NCBI GenBank assembly: GCA_963746465.1
Contig: CAVVAY010000007.1
Location: forward strand, 124,001-188,000
Direction: 5' to 3'
Origin: CAVVAY01 sp963746465
Lineage (GTDB): Bacteria; Actinomycetota; Actinomycetes; JACCUZ01
DNA length: 64,000 bases
The notes below the pieces were generated by a model that saw only the letters and a list, made by a program, of their open reading frames with translations, searched no databases and was not told the origin of the DNA. The position numbers were made by a program, and so were the translations under genes. Shown one piece after another: positions 54,423 to 62,954 of the stretch. The first letter of the stretch is position 1. Every line of letters starts with the position of its first letter.

Positions 54423-55796
54423 TCAGCCGTCGCGCACGGCGTCGGCGGCCTTGCGGGCAGCGATCAGCACCGGGTCCCACACCGGGCTGAACGGCGGGGC
54501 GTAGCCGAGGTCGAGCATCGCGATCTCCTCGACCGTCATCCGGTTCCACAGGGCCACGGCCAGTGCGTCGATCCGCTTCGCGGCGCCCTCCCGTCCGACG
54601 ATCTGCCCGCCCAGCAGCCGGCCCGTGCGCCGCTCGACCACCAGCTTCACCGTGATCGGGGCGGCGTCCGGGTAGTAGCCGGCCCGGGTGGTCGACTCGA
54701 CCGTGACCGTCAGCCAGCGGTAGCCGACGACGTCGCAGTCGGCCTCGCGCAGCCCGGTGCGCGCGATCTCCAGCTCGCAGACCTTGCTCACCGCCGTACC
54801 GACCACGCCCGGAAAGGTCGCGTACCCGCCGCCCAGGTTGGTGCCCAGGACCCGGCCCTGCTTGTTGGCGTGGGTGCCCAGCGCCACGTGCACCCGGTTG
54901 CCCGACACCAGGTCGATCGACTCGACGCAGTCGCCGGCTGCCCAGATGCCCTCGGCGTCGAAGACCCGCATCTGCAGGTCGGTGACCAGACCGCCCCAGC
55001 GACCGAGGGTCAGCCCCGCGGCCCGGGCCAGCGTGGTCTCCGGACCGACCCCGGTGCCGAGCACCACGAGGTCGGCAGCGAACTCGCCGTCCCCGGTGGC
55101 GACGGCCCGGACGTGGCCGGACTCGTCGGTCTCGAAACCGTCCAGCCGGACCTCGGTGCGGACGTCGATACCCATCGCCTCCATCGCGGTGTGCACCAGC
55201 CGCCCCATGTCGGGGTCGAGGGTGGCCATCGGCTCGGCCGACCGGGTCAGAACCGTGACCTGCAGCCCGCGGTTGACCATGGCCTCGGCCATCTCGATGC
55301 CGATGTAGCCACCGCCGACGACCACCGCCCTGCGGGGCGAGTTCTGCAGCTCGTCGAGCAGCCGCTCGCCGTCGTCCAGGGTCTGCACGCCGTGGATGCC
55401 GGTGGCGTCGACGCCAGGAACGTCGGGACGCCGGGGGAGGGCGCCAGTGGCGACCACGAGCTGGTCGAAGCCGAGCCGGTAGGTCCTCGCGTCCTGGTGG
55501 TCGCGCACCTCGACCTCGCGCCGTTCGACGTCCAGCGACAGCACCTCGGACCGCAGCCGCAGGTCGATCCCGTTGGCGCGGTGCTGCTCCGGCGTACGGG
55601 CGACCAGGTCGTCGACCGACCCGACGTCACCGCCGACCCAGTACGGGATGCCGCAGGCGGAGTACGACGTGTGGGTGCCGCGCTCCAGGGCCACCACGTC
55701 GAGCGGCCGGCCCTGCTGGCGACTGAGCCGGAGCGCTTGCGACGCCGCCGACATGCCCGCGGCGTCCGCCCCGACCACTACTACGCGCTGCGCCAT
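54423..55796 (-). CDS. CoA-disulfide-reductase-like flavoprotein
   Basis: A 457-residue FAD/NAD(P)H oxidoreductase. FAD motif VVVVGADAAGMSAA (5-18), the redox Cys48 in the SxxxC pattern SYSACGIPYW, NAD motif VVVGGGYIGIEMAEAM and FAD motif GIWAAGDCVES are present. A single active-site Cys places it with CoA-disulfide reductases and NADH oxidases/peroxidases and not with dithiol disulfide reductases. Possibly involved in thiol redox balance or peroxide defence. Start at 55796. Confidence 0.93.
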   Translation of the reverse strand: MAQRVVVVGADAAGMSAASQALRLSRQQGRPLDVVALERGTHTSYSACGIPYWVGGDVGSVDDLVARTPEQHRANGIDLRLRSEVLSLDVERREVEVRDHQDARTYRLGFDQLVVATGALPRRPDVPGVDATGIHGVQTLDDGERLLDELQNSPRRAVVVGGGYIGIEMAEAMVNRGLQVTVLTRSAEPMATLDPDMGRLVHTAMEAMGIDVRTEVRLDGFETDESGHVRAVATGDGEFAADLVVLGTGVGPETTLARAAGLTLGRWGGLVTDLQMRVFDAEGIWAAGDCVESIDLVSGNRVHVALGTHANKQGRVLGTNLGGGYATFPGVVGTAVSKVCELEIARTGLREADCDVVGYRWLTVTVESTTRAGYYPDAAPITVKLVVERRTGRLLGGQIVGREGAAKRIDALAVALWNRMTVEEIAMLDLGYAPPFSPVWDPVLIAARKAADAVRDG

Positions 55797-55805
55797 GGAG
55801 CGAGG

Positions 55806-56624
55806 TTACGGCCGCCAGTTCCAGGGTGTGGTGGAGGTGAGGGTGCGCAGGCCGAGCCGCTCGAGGATCGGCCGGCTGTCCGGGGACGCGTCGACCTGCA
55901 GGTAGCGGAAGCCGCGCTCGGCCGCCTCGTCGGCCCGGCGGGAGACCAGCGCCTTGTAGATGCCGCGGCCCCGATAGGCCGAGAGCGTGCCGCCGCCCCA
56001 CAGCGAGGCGAAGTCGGTGCCCTCGTGGAACTCGGCCCGGGCGGCGCAGACCACGGTGCCGTCCTCGTCGTCGACCGCCAGCCACACCGACGTCGCGTGC
56101 GGGTCGGCCGCGTGCGCGGCGGACAGGCTGGTGACGTAGTCGGTCGAGTCCTCACCCCAGATGGCCGTGTTGAGCTCGCCGATCGCCTGCCAGTCGGCCG
56201 CCTGCCCCACGGCGTCCTCGCGCAGCCGCCGGATCGTGATGCCTTGCGGCGCGGGCGCCTGGGCCAGCCGGTCGCGCACCACCGCGACCTCACCGATGAC
56301 GAGCGCCTCATCGTCGTCGGGCTCGAAACCGGCAGCACGGAGCCGGTCCGGGAGGTCGGCCGGCCGGTCGTACGCGTAGTGCTTCCACTCGAACCCGCGC
56401 CCGGTCGGGGCGAACCTGGCCACCGTGTCGGCGATCGCGGCGTCTGCATTCGTCTCGTCGAGGTCGCACCAGAACACTCCGCCGCCCCAGGAAGCTTGCG
56501 CCCCGGGCACGACGCGCAGCATGGGCGCCGGCCGCTCGACCAGTTCGGTCTCGAAGCCGGGCTGCGGGTCGGGTCGGCGCCGGACCTGGGCGTCGAAGGT
56601 GGCCAGCAACTCCTCGTCGTCCAT
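55806..56624 (-). CDS. GNAT-family N-acetyltransferase
   Basis: A 272-residue acetyltransferase, ending 10 bases before the flavoprotein start. ATG at 56624 (MDDEELLATFDAQVRRRPDP). The catalytic fold is C-terminal: LREDAVGQAADWQAIGELN, then strand WLAVDDEDGTVVCAARAEF and acetyl-CoA loop AYRGRGIYKALVSRRADEAA (about 215-235). The N-terminal 100 residues look like a degenerate GNAT repeat or helical domain. Substrate unknown. Confidence 0.88.
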   Translation of the reverse strand: MDDEELLATFDAQVRRRPDPQPGFETELVERPAPMLRVVPGAQASWGGGVFWCDLDETNADAAIADTVARFAPTGRGFEWKHYAYDRPADLPDRLRAAGFEPDDDEALVIGEVAVVRDRLAQAPAPQGITIRRLREDAVGQAADWQAIGELNTAIWGEDSTDYVTSLSAAHAADPHATSVWLAVDDEDGTVVCAARAEFHEGTDFASLWGGGTLSAYRGRGIYKALVSRRADEAAERGFRYLQVDASPDSRPILERLGLRTLTSTTPWNWRP

Positions 56625-56681
56625 ACCCGGTGACCCTAGGACCGCGCCACGCCGCGCGGCGACCGCATTCCTTGCCCCGTT

Positions 56682-56761
56682 GACCACGTATGGCAGGTGA
56701 GTCGGCACCTTGCGAGGCGCAGGAGCCTCGCAAGGGACCTGTACGCCTGCCATACGTGGTC
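56682..56761. repeat. Nested inverted repeat (cruciform-like), 80 bp
   Basis: Outer arms of 16 bp (56682-56697 and 56746-56761, GACCACGTATGGCAGG and its complement) enclose inner arms of 11 bp (56708-56718 and 56725-56735, CCTTGCGAGGC and complement) around GCAGGA. All arms are perfect. It lies between two minus-strand genes and may be a dispersed intergenic element or a strong terminator of the RNA methyltransferase gene. Confidence 0.8.
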
Positions 56762-56774
56762 GACATGGAAAGGG

Positions 56775-57401
56775 TCAGAGGGGGTGGCCCTCGACGTGCT
56801 GGCGGACCCAGGTGTGCATGGCGACGGCGGCGGCCGCCCCGGCGTTGATCGAGCGGGTCGAGCCGAACTGGGCGACGGACACGACGGCCGAGACCGCGGC
56901 CCGGGCCTCGGCCGAGAGTCCGGGGCCCTCCTGGCCGAGGAGCAGCACGCAGGCCCGCGGCAGCCGGGTCGCCTCCAGCGGCGTCGAGCCCGGCAGGTTG
57001 TCGACGCCGACCACCGGCAGCTGCTGCTCGGCGGCCCACGACGCGAAGGCGGGCAGGTCGTCGTGGTGGCGGATGTGCTGATAGCGGTCGGTCACCATCG
57101 CACCGCGCCGGTTCCAGCGGCGCCGGCCGATGATGTGCACCTCGCGGGCCAGGAACGCGTTCGCAGTGCGGACGACTGAGCCGATGTTGAAGTCGTGCTG
57201 CCAGTTCTCGATCGCGACGTGGAAGTCGTGACGGCGCAGGTCGAGGTCGGCGACCACGGCCTCGCGCCGCCAGTACCGGTAGCGGTCGACCACGTTGCGC
57301 CGGTCGCCGTGCTCGAGCAGCTCGGGGTCGTAGCGCGGGTCGTCCGGCCAGCTGCCCGGCCACGGTCCCAGGCCGACCTGCTCGGCGCCGGGCTCCTGCA
57401 T
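56775..57401 (-). CDS. TrmH/SpoU-family RNA methyltransferase
   Basis: A 208-residue SPOUT-fold 2-O-ribose methyltransferase acting on tRNA or rRNA. Starts MQEPGAEQVGLGPWPGSWPD at 57401. The three SPOUT motifs are visible: NIGSVVRTANAF, LLLGQEGPGLS and SINAGAAAAVAMH. Target nucleotide unknown. The order RNA methyltransferase followed by fba is common in actinobacteria. Divergent from the first DedA gene by 24 bases. Confidence 0.92.
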   Translation of the reverse strand: MQEPGAEQVGLGPWPGSWPDDPRYDPELLEHGDRRNVVDRYRYWRREAVVADLDLRRHDFHVAIENWQHDFNIGSVVRTANAFLAREVHIIGRRRWNRRGAMVTDRYQHIRHHDDLPAFASWAAEQQLPVVGVDNLPGSTPLEATRLPRACVLLLGQEGPGLSAEARAAVSAVVSVAQFGSTRSINAGAAAAVAMHTWVRQHVEGHPL

Positions 57402-57425
57402 CTGGCCAACCCTAGGCTTCGGCGG

Positions 57426-58061
57426 GTGGCCACGGTGCTCGACGTCCTCCCTGACCTCTCGCCTGACCTCGGCGCGCTCACGGCCGCGGCGGTGTACGCC
57501 GTCGTGCTCGGCTTCGTGTTCGTGGAGTCCGGGTTGCTCGTCGGGTTCTTCCTGCCCGGCGACTCGATCCTGTTCGCTGCCGGTCTCGTCTCGGCCGAGC
57601 CCGAGTCCGGGGTCTCGCTGCCGTTGCTGGCCGCCGGCGCCTTCGCGGCCGCGGTGGCCGGCGACTCCGTCGGCTACTCGTTCGGCGCCCGGCTCGGCCG
57701 CGGCTGGCTGGATCGCCGGGTGGCCAGCGAACGGCTCGACGCGCGGCACCTGGACCGCGCCGAGGCCTTCTACCAGCGGTGGGGCTGGTGGGCCGTGGTG
57801 GTCGCGCGCTGGATCCCGTGGGTGCGCACCTTCACCCCGGTGCTCGCCGGAACCAGCCGGATGCCGTACCGCCGGTTCCTGTCCGCCAACGTCGTCGGTG
57901 CGCTGGCCTGGGCGGTCGGGCTCACCGTGCTCGGTCACGTGGCTGCGTCGCAACCCGCGTTGCGGCACGCGTCGTACGCCGTCGCCGCGTTCTTCGTCGT
58001 CGGTTCGCTGGTGGCGGGTGTCGTCGGCTGGTTGCGCCGTCGGGAGGCGAGCAGGCAGTAG
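57426..58061 (+). CDS. DedA-family membrane protein 1
   Basis: A 211-residue DedA-superfamily protein, a group now linked to undecaprenyl-phosphate or phospholipid translocation. The start is the GTG at 57426; the earlier open stretch overlaps the divergent methyltransferase. Family sites are the early acidic region LGFVFVESGLLVGFFLPGDS, the Gly-rich half GDSVGYSFGARLGRGW, and the essential arginine stretch VVVARWIPWVRTFTPVLAG. Four or five membrane segments. A second DedA gene lies at 58634, and a small RodZ-like-domain protein between them. Confidence 0.92.
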   Translation: MATVLDVLPDLSPDLGALTAAAVYAVVLGFVFVESGLLVGFFLPGDSILFAAGLVSAEPESGVSLPLLAAGAFAAAVAGDSVGYSFGARLGRGWLDRRVASERLDARHLDRAEAFYQRWGWWAVVVARWIPWVRTFTPVLAGTSRMPYRRFLSANVVGALAWAVGLTVLGHVAASQPALRHASYAVAAFFVVGSLVAGVVGWLRRREASRQ

Positions 58062-58071
58062 CGTCGCGAGC

Positions 58072-58578
58072 GTGGGTCGACACACGGTGCCTGGCACCGG
58101 GACCCCGGAACCGGACCGGGGCTTCTGGGTGCGCCTCGCGGTGGGCGCGGTCGTCGTCCTGCTGGCCGGGACGTGGTTCCTGCTCCGTGGCGACGGCGAC
58201 AACGACGAGGTCGGTACGGCGGCCGACGCCACCGCCAGCCCGACCGCGAGCGCTGCCAGCAGCACGCCGGCCCCGGCTCCCTCCGCCAGCTCGGCCGCCC
58301 CGTCATCGTCGGCCTCGCCGTCCGCCACGACCAAGGCCGCCCGTCCCCCGACGCTGGCGTTCACGGTGCGCTACCCGGCGTACGTCACGGTGCGGGTGCC
58401 GGGCGGCCGCACCCTGGTCTCCAAGCTGTTCGCCTCGGGCGCCAAGGCCTCGTTCGACCAGAAGGTGCTCGAGGTGGTCAACGGCCGGCCGCGAGCAGTG
58501 CGGTTCGTCGTCAACGGGAAGGTCCGCAAGCAGGGCCCGGTCGGTGAGACGGAGACGTTCGTCGTCCGCCGGAAGTGA
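58072..58578 (+). CDS. Membrane-anchored protein with RodZ-C-terminal (DUF4115)-like domain
   Basis: A 168-residue protein with GTG at 58072, 10 bases after the first DedA stop. One helix (about 22-43, FWVRLAVGAVVVLLAGTWFL), a Ser/Ala/Pro/Thr linker (55-90), then a beta-rich domain (95-168: FTVRYPAYVTVRVPGGRTLV, SFDQKVLEVVNG, RFVVNGKVRKQG). The domain resembles the C-terminal periplasmic part of RodZ, but there is no cytoplasmic helix-turn-helix. It sits between two DedA genes; a cell-envelope role is likely. Confidence 0.75.
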   Translation: MGRHTVPGTGTPEPDRGFWVRLAVGAVVVLLAGTWFLLRGDGDNDEVGTAADATASPTASAASSTPAPAPSASSAAPSSSASPSATTKAARPPTLAFTVRYPAYVTVRVPGGRTLVSKLFASGAKASFDQKVLEVVNGRPRAVRFVVNGKVRKQGPVGETETFVVRRK

Positions 58579-58633
58579 CGGCCGAGCCGCCGCGGTCGGC
58601 CGCCGCTCGAGGTGCGCTGGGTAGCCTCAGGCG

Positions 58634-59266
58634 GTGCACTCGCTGACCGTCACGGCCCTCGGCCCGTCCTGGCTCGACCCCAACACGATCGTCACCGACT
58701 TCGGTCTGCTCGGGATCGCGCTGATCCTGTTCGCCGAGTGCGGCCTGCTCGTCGGGTTCTTCCTGCCCGGCGACACGCTGCTCTTCGCGGCGGGGGTCCT
58801 GGTCAAGAAGGGCACCTTCGACCAGCCGCTCTGGTTCGTCATCGCGGTCGAGGCGGTGGCCGCGATCGCCGGCAACTTCGTCGGCTACGAGATCGGCCGG
58901 CGTGGCGGCCCGGCGGTCTTCAACAAACCGGACTCGCGGTTGTTCAAGCCGGAGTACGTCGACCGCACGCAGGCGTTCTTCGACCGGTACGGCGCGGCGG
59001 CGATCGTGCTGGGTCGGTTCGTGCCCGTGGTGCGGACCTTCATCACCGTGATGGCCGGCGCCGGGAGGATGCCCTTCCGCACCTTCGCGACCTACACCGT
59101 GCTCGGCGGTCTGCTCTGGACCATCTCGGTGACGATCCTCGGCTACTTCCTCGGCGACGTCGCCTTCATCGCCGACAACATCGAGCTGCTGCTCCTCGCC
59201 GGCGTCCTGGTCTCGGTCGTCCCGGTGGGGTTCCAGCTGTTCCGGCACACCCGGTCAGGCCGCTGA
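58634..59266 (+). CDS. DedA-family membrane protein 2
   Basis: A 210-residue DedA protein, paralogue of the product at 57426. GTG at 58634. Signature FAECGLLVGFFLPGDTLLFA near 31-50, Gly-rich NFVGYEIGRRGGPAVF and arginine loop LGRFVPVVRTFITVMAGAGR. Hydrophobic segments at the N-terminus, about 60-80, 130-150 and 165-200. Tandem DedA copies differ clearly from one another, so they probably have distinct partners. Convergent with the LemA operon (10 bases between stops). Confidence 0.93.
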   Translation: MHSLTVTALGPSWLDPNTIVTDFGLLGIALILFAECGLLVGFFLPGDTLLFAAGVLVKKGTFDQPLWFVIAVEAVAAIAGNFVGYEIGRRGGPAVFNKPDSRLFKPEYVDRTQAFFDRYGAAAIVLGRFVPVVRTFITVMAGAGRMPFRTFATYTVLGGLLWTISVTILGYFLGDVAFIADNIELLLLAGVLVSVVPVGFQLFRHTRSGR

Positions 59267-59276
59267 CCGGGCGCCG

Positions 59277-59837
59277 TCAGGAGAAGTCGACGGTCGGTGC
59301 CGAGCGCACTGCCTCGTCCTCCACCTCGAAGTACTCCGCCTTGTGGAACCCGAAGGTGCTGGCGATCAGGTTCGACGGGAACGCCTCTACTCGGGTGTTG
59401 AGGGCACGCACGTTGGCGTTGTAGAACCGCCGTCCGGCAGCGATCCGGTCCTCGGTCTCGGTCAGCTCGCGCTGCAGCTCCAGGAAGTTGGTGCTCGCCT
59501 TGAGGTCGGGGTAGGCCTCGGCCACGGCGAACAGCCGCCCCAGGGCCTGGCCCAGCACGCCTTCCTGCTGCGCCTGTTGCGCAGGCGACGAGCCGGGAGA
59601 GGCAGCGGCGGCCCGAGCACGGGTGACGGCGTCGAAGACTTCGCGCTCGTGGGTCGCGTAGCCCTTGACGGTCTCGACGAGGTTGGGGATCAGGTCGTGC
59701 CGCCGCTTGAGCTCGACGTCGATCTGGCGCCAGGACTCCTGCACCAGGTTGCGTTGCGAGACGAAGCGGTTGTAGGACACCGCGACGAGCACGGCGAGCA
59801 GCACGACCAGCCCGAGGACGATCCAGAGCGCGGTCAT
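59277..59837 (-). CDS. LemA-family protein
   Basis: A 186-residue membrane protein of the LemA family. ATG at 59837 overlaps the stop of the preceding gene (ATGA). One N-terminal helix (about 4-25), then a four-helix bundle with NRFVSQRNLVQESWRQIDVE, HDLIPNLVETVKGYATHE and ASTNFLELQRELTETED, and the family end RVEAFPSNLIASTFGF. Function unknown; often linked to envelope processes and two-component control. Third gene in the pyrE operon. Confidence 0.95.
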   Translation of the reverse strand: MTALWIVLGLVVLLAVLVAVSYNRFVSQRNLVQESWRQIDVELKRRHDLIPNLVETVKGYATHEREVFDAVTRARAAAASPGSSPAQQAQQEGVLGQALGRLFAVAEAYPDLKASTNFLELQRELTETEDRIAAGRRFYNANVRALNTRVEAFPSNLIASTFGFHKAEYFEVEDEAVRSAPTVDFS

Positions 59838-60547
59838 GAAACCGGACTGTAGCCAGTCCCGGAGCCGCCCGCGTCCTTCCACACGAAGCCCGGGATGCCG
59901 TCCTGGACCCGGCCGAGCACCGAGCAGGTGCGCACCACCTCCGCCGGGTCCAGCCGCCCCTGCGCGAAACCCACCAGGTCCGACCCGCAGGTGCGCCATC
60001 CCTCGGCCGGGACGGAGAGCAGGTACTGCATGGTGCGCGGCGTCAGGATGTCGCTGGCGAGCTTGGGGTCGGCCGCGCTGACCCGGAACCGGCGGTTGAA
60101 GTCCTCGCTCTCCAGGTCGAGGTCGGACATCAGGCCCACTGCACCGGCGACCCGGTCCAGTGCCGACTCCGGTTCGACCTGCACGGGGCCGAGCCAGCCA
60201 GGCATCGGCACCGCGCAGATCGCCCAGCGGTGCGTCGTCGTCTTCCGGTTGCCCTTCGAGTCGGTGCTGTGCGTCTCGTAGGAGTAGTCGAAGGCGGTGA
60301 ACGGCCGGCCCGACTCGGTGCCGGTCATCACGTTGCGGGCCTGCCGGTTGTCCCCGCGGCCGAACGGCTCACCCGTCCAGCGGTCCACCAGGCTCGGGTC
60401 CTCACCGGCGTACGCCCAGCCGCGCATCAGCGCGAACTGCATCAACCGGTCGCGGCGCTTGCGCTCCAGCACGAAGCCGCCGACCAGCACCGTGATCACC
60501 AGCGCGACACCGCCCACGAACAGCAGGACCGGCGCGAGCTCTGCCAC
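59834..60547 (-). CDS. Membrane-anchored unknown protein between pyrE and lemA
   Basis: A 237-residue protein. GTG at 60547, one base beyond the pyrE stop. One N-terminal helix (about 4-25, APVLLFVGGVALVITVLVGG), then a basic patch, and a soluble domain: GRPFTAFDYSYETHS, HRWAICAVPMPGWLGPVQVE, RFRVSAADPKLASDIL. It resembles proteins (DUF3137-like) that accompany LemA in other bacteria. Overlaps the LemA start. No catalytic motif seen. Confidence 0.82.
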   Translation of the reverse strand: MAELAPVLLFVGGVALVITVLVGGFVLERKRRDRLMQFALMRGWAYAGEDPSLVDRWTGEPFGRGDNRQARNVMTGTESGRPFTAFDYSYETHSTDSKGNRKTTTHRWAICAVPMPGWLGPVQVEPESALDRVAGAVGLMSDLDLESEDFNRRFRVSAADPKLASDILTPRTMQYLLSVPAEGWRTCGSDLVGFAQGRLDPAEVVRTCSVLGRVQDGIPGFVWKDAGGSGTGYSPVS

Positions 60548-60548
60548 C

Positions 60549-61085
60549 TCAGTCGAGCCCGAGGTCGCCGAGCTGGTAGGCGGCCCGGTAGGTGAGCCCC
60601 TCGGCCTCGACCTTGCCGGCCGCACCGCGCTCGACGATCACCGCGACGCCGACCACCTCGGCCCCCGCCTCCCGCAGTGCCGCGACCGCCGTGAGCACCG
60701 ACCCGCCCGTGGTGGAGGTGTCCTCGACCGCGAGCACCCGGCGACCGGCGACGTCGGGGCCCTCGATCCGTCGTTGCAGACCGTGCGCCTTGCCCTCCTT
60801 GCGGACGACGCAGGCGTCCAGTCGACGGCCGCGCGCGGCGGCGGCGTGCAGCATCGCGGCCGCGACCGGGTCGGCGCCGAGGGTGAGGCCGCCCACCGCG
60901 TCGAAGTCGAGGTCGTCGGTGAGGTCGAGCATCACCTGACCGACCAGGGGGGCAGCGGCCGCGTCGAGAGTGATCCGGCGCAGGTCGACGTAGTAGTCGG
61001 CCTCCCGCCCGGACGAGAGCACGACCTTGCCGTGCACGACCGCCTTGTCGGTGATCTGCTGGAGGAGCTCGTCGCGGGTGCTCAT
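60549..61085 (-). CDS. pyrE: Orotate phosphoribosyltransferase
   Basis: A 178-residue PRTase that makes OMP from orotate and PRPP in pyrimidine synthesis. Starts MSTRDELLQQITDKAVVHGK at 61085. PRPP loop VLAVEDTSTTGGSVLTA (117-133), plus SSGREADYYVDLRRITL and VVRKEGKAHG. Standard for actinobacterial PyrE. First gene of the pyrE, unknown, lemA run, with 1- and 4-base junctions. 29 bases separate its start from the divergent hydrolase. Confidence 0.95.
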   Translation of the reverse strand: MSTRDELLQQITDKAVVHGKVVLSSGREADYYVDLRRITLDAAAAPLVGQVMLDLTDDLDFDAVGGLTLGADPVAAAMLHAAAARGRRLDACVVRKEGKAHGLQRRIEGPDVAGRRVLAVEDTSTTGGSVLTAVAALREAGAEVVGVAVIVERGAAGKVEAEGLTYRAAYQLGDLGLD

Positions 61086-61114
61086 GCGCGCGAGCCTAGG
61101 GCAGGCTGGCACCC

Positions 61115-61852
61115 GTGACTCCGACCCCGCGCGGGCAGCGAACGGCGTTCGCGCTGGTGCACAGCCCGCTGACCGGGCCGGCCACCTGGGGGATGCTGCC
61201 GGCAGTGCTGCGCGACCGCGGGAACCAGGTGGTCGTGGTCGACGTGCGGGACGACGACTCCCCGCCGTATGCCTCCCGCTTCGTCGCCCGCGCCGCGCTC
61301 CAGATCCGGAACGCGGTGGACGACCGGCCGGTCGTCCTGGTCGGCCACTCCGGCGCGGGCTACCTGCTCCCGCTGCTCGGCGCGGCGCGACGAGCTGCCC
61401 GGTCGCCGGTCCGGGGGTACCTGTTCGTGGACGCCGGGCTCCCGCCGAGCCGGCCGGCGAGCCGCCGGGAGCAGCTGCGCATCGAGGACCCTGGCTTCGC
61501 CGGCGGGCTGGACACCCTGCTCGCGGCCGGCGGCCGGTTCCCGCCGTGGACCGACGAGGACCTGCGCGAGCTCGTGCCGGACGCGCAGCTGCGCGGCGCG
61601 CTGGTGGCCTCCCTCCGGCCGCGCGACGCGGGCTTCTTCGACGAGCCGCTGCCGGTCGCCCCGGACTGGCCGGACGCCCCGTGCGGCTACCTGCACCTCA
61701 CCGCGTCGTACGACGGCGCGGCCCGGATCGCCGGGATGCGCGCCTGGCCGGTGCTGGGCCGCGGCGACGACCGGCCGGGCGGGCACTTCGCGGCGCTGGT
61801 CGACCCCGCAGCGCTGGCCGACGACCTGGAGACCCTCCTCGCCCAGCTCTGA
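61115..61852 (+). CDS. Alpha/beta-hydrolase-fold protein
   Basis: A 245-residue hydrolase. GTG at 61115. The nucleophile elbow is GHSGAG with Ser79 (VVLVGHSGAGYLLPLLG); the oxyanion region is FALVHSPLTGPATWGM; the catalytic His is near the end in GGHFAALVDP. Weak resemblance to thioesterase- or esterase-like proteins. Substrate unknown. It is convergent with the epimerase (3 bases between ends) and divergent from pyrE. Confidence 0.85.
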   Translation: MTPTPRGQRTAFALVHSPLTGPATWGMLPAVLRDRGNQVVVVDVRDDDSPPYASRFVARAALQIRNAVDDRPVVLVGHSGAGYLLPLLGAARRAARSPVRGYLFVDAGLPPSRPASRREQLRIEDPGFAGGLDTLLAAGGRFPPWTDEDLRELVPDAQLRGALVASLRPRDAGFFDEPLPVAPDWPDAPCGYLHLTASYDGAARIAGMRAWPVLGRGDDRPGGHFAALVDPAALADDLETLLAQL

Positions 61853-61854
61853 AA

Positions 61855-62875
61855 CTACCCCGAGGTGCGGGCGTGCCAGGCGGCGAGGACCCGCTGCTCC
61901 TTGGCGGGGTCGATGCCCTGATGGCCCAGGTAGGCGCGATCCGGCTGGTCCGGCAAGCGCGCCGGCTGCCTCCATCCACGTCCAGGTGTCGGCGACGATC
62001 TCGCGGACCGGCCGGTTGCGCATGCCGGCTGCCACGGTGCGCTCCGTGTCGGCCTGCCAGACGGCATCGCCGTCCTGTCCCGGGGGCATCCAGAGCGGCA
62101 GCTCGGTCCACGGCTCGACCTCGTGGTCCAGCAGCACCTTGTCGTCGACCCAGGTCAGCGTGGCGTCGCTGCCGGTGGCGCCCACGCAGTCGGTCAGCCA
62201 GCTGCCGAAGGTCGCGTTGCCGGTCGGCGCAGTGGCGTTGAAGGTCCCGGCCGTGCGGCTCTGGCCGGCGTCGAGCAGAAAGGCCGCGAGGTCCCGGGCG
62301 TCGACCAGCTGCATCGGCACGTCGGGGTCGCCCGGCGCGAGCACCTCTCCGCCCCGGGCGATGCGCTGCAGCCACCACGGCAGCCGCCCGACGTTCTCGT
62401 GCGGTCCGAGAATGAGGCCGGCCCGCGCGATCGTCGACCGGGTGCCGAGGACCTCGGTCACCGCGCGCTCACAGCCGGCCTTGAGCACGCCGTAGTCGCC
62501 GTCGTCCGGGCCTGCGTCGGATGCACAGGGCTGCCCGTCGAGCCCCTCAGGTGTCGGCTGCCCCGGCCAGGTCGTCGTCGCCGAGATCGACGACACGAAC
62601 ACGTAGTGCGCCCCGGACGGCTCGAGCACCCGCACCGACTTGGCCACCACCCGCGGCACGAAGCCGCAGGTGTCGACCACCACGTCGAACGGCCTGCCCA
62701 CCAGCTGGGCCAGGGCGGCGTCGTCGTCCCGGTCGCCGCGCAGCGCCTCGACACCGTGGACGTCCGGAGCACTCTGCCCGCGGTTGAACGTCGTCACGTC
62801 CCAGCCGCGGCCCAGCGCATCGACGGCAGCGGCCCGGCCGAGGAACGAGGACCCACCGATAATGAGCAGCTTCAT
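61855..62875 (-). CDS. NAD-dependent epimerase/reductase (frameshifted)
   Basis: About 339 residues of the extended SDR (NAD-dependent epimerase) family. Start at 62875 (MKLLIIGGSSFLGRAAAVDA). The NAD motif is GGSSFLG (7-13); DTCGFVPRVVAKSVRVL and FVSSISATTTW follow. The substrate-binding half has YGVLKAGCERAV, MQLVDARDLAAFLLDAG and FGSWLTDCVGATGS. An extra base near 61966 throws off the last 33 residues; repaired it ends LPDQPDRAYLGHQGIDPA, LAAWHARTSG at 61855. Some relatives are isoflavone-reductase- or TDP-sugar-like; the role here is unknown. Confidence 0.88.
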
Positions 62876-62954
62876 GCCTCGACCCTGGCGCGGAGCAGCC
62901 GGTCGCGCCAGAGCGTTTCACCAAGAGCGCAGGACTAGCACCGTACGGCGGTAG

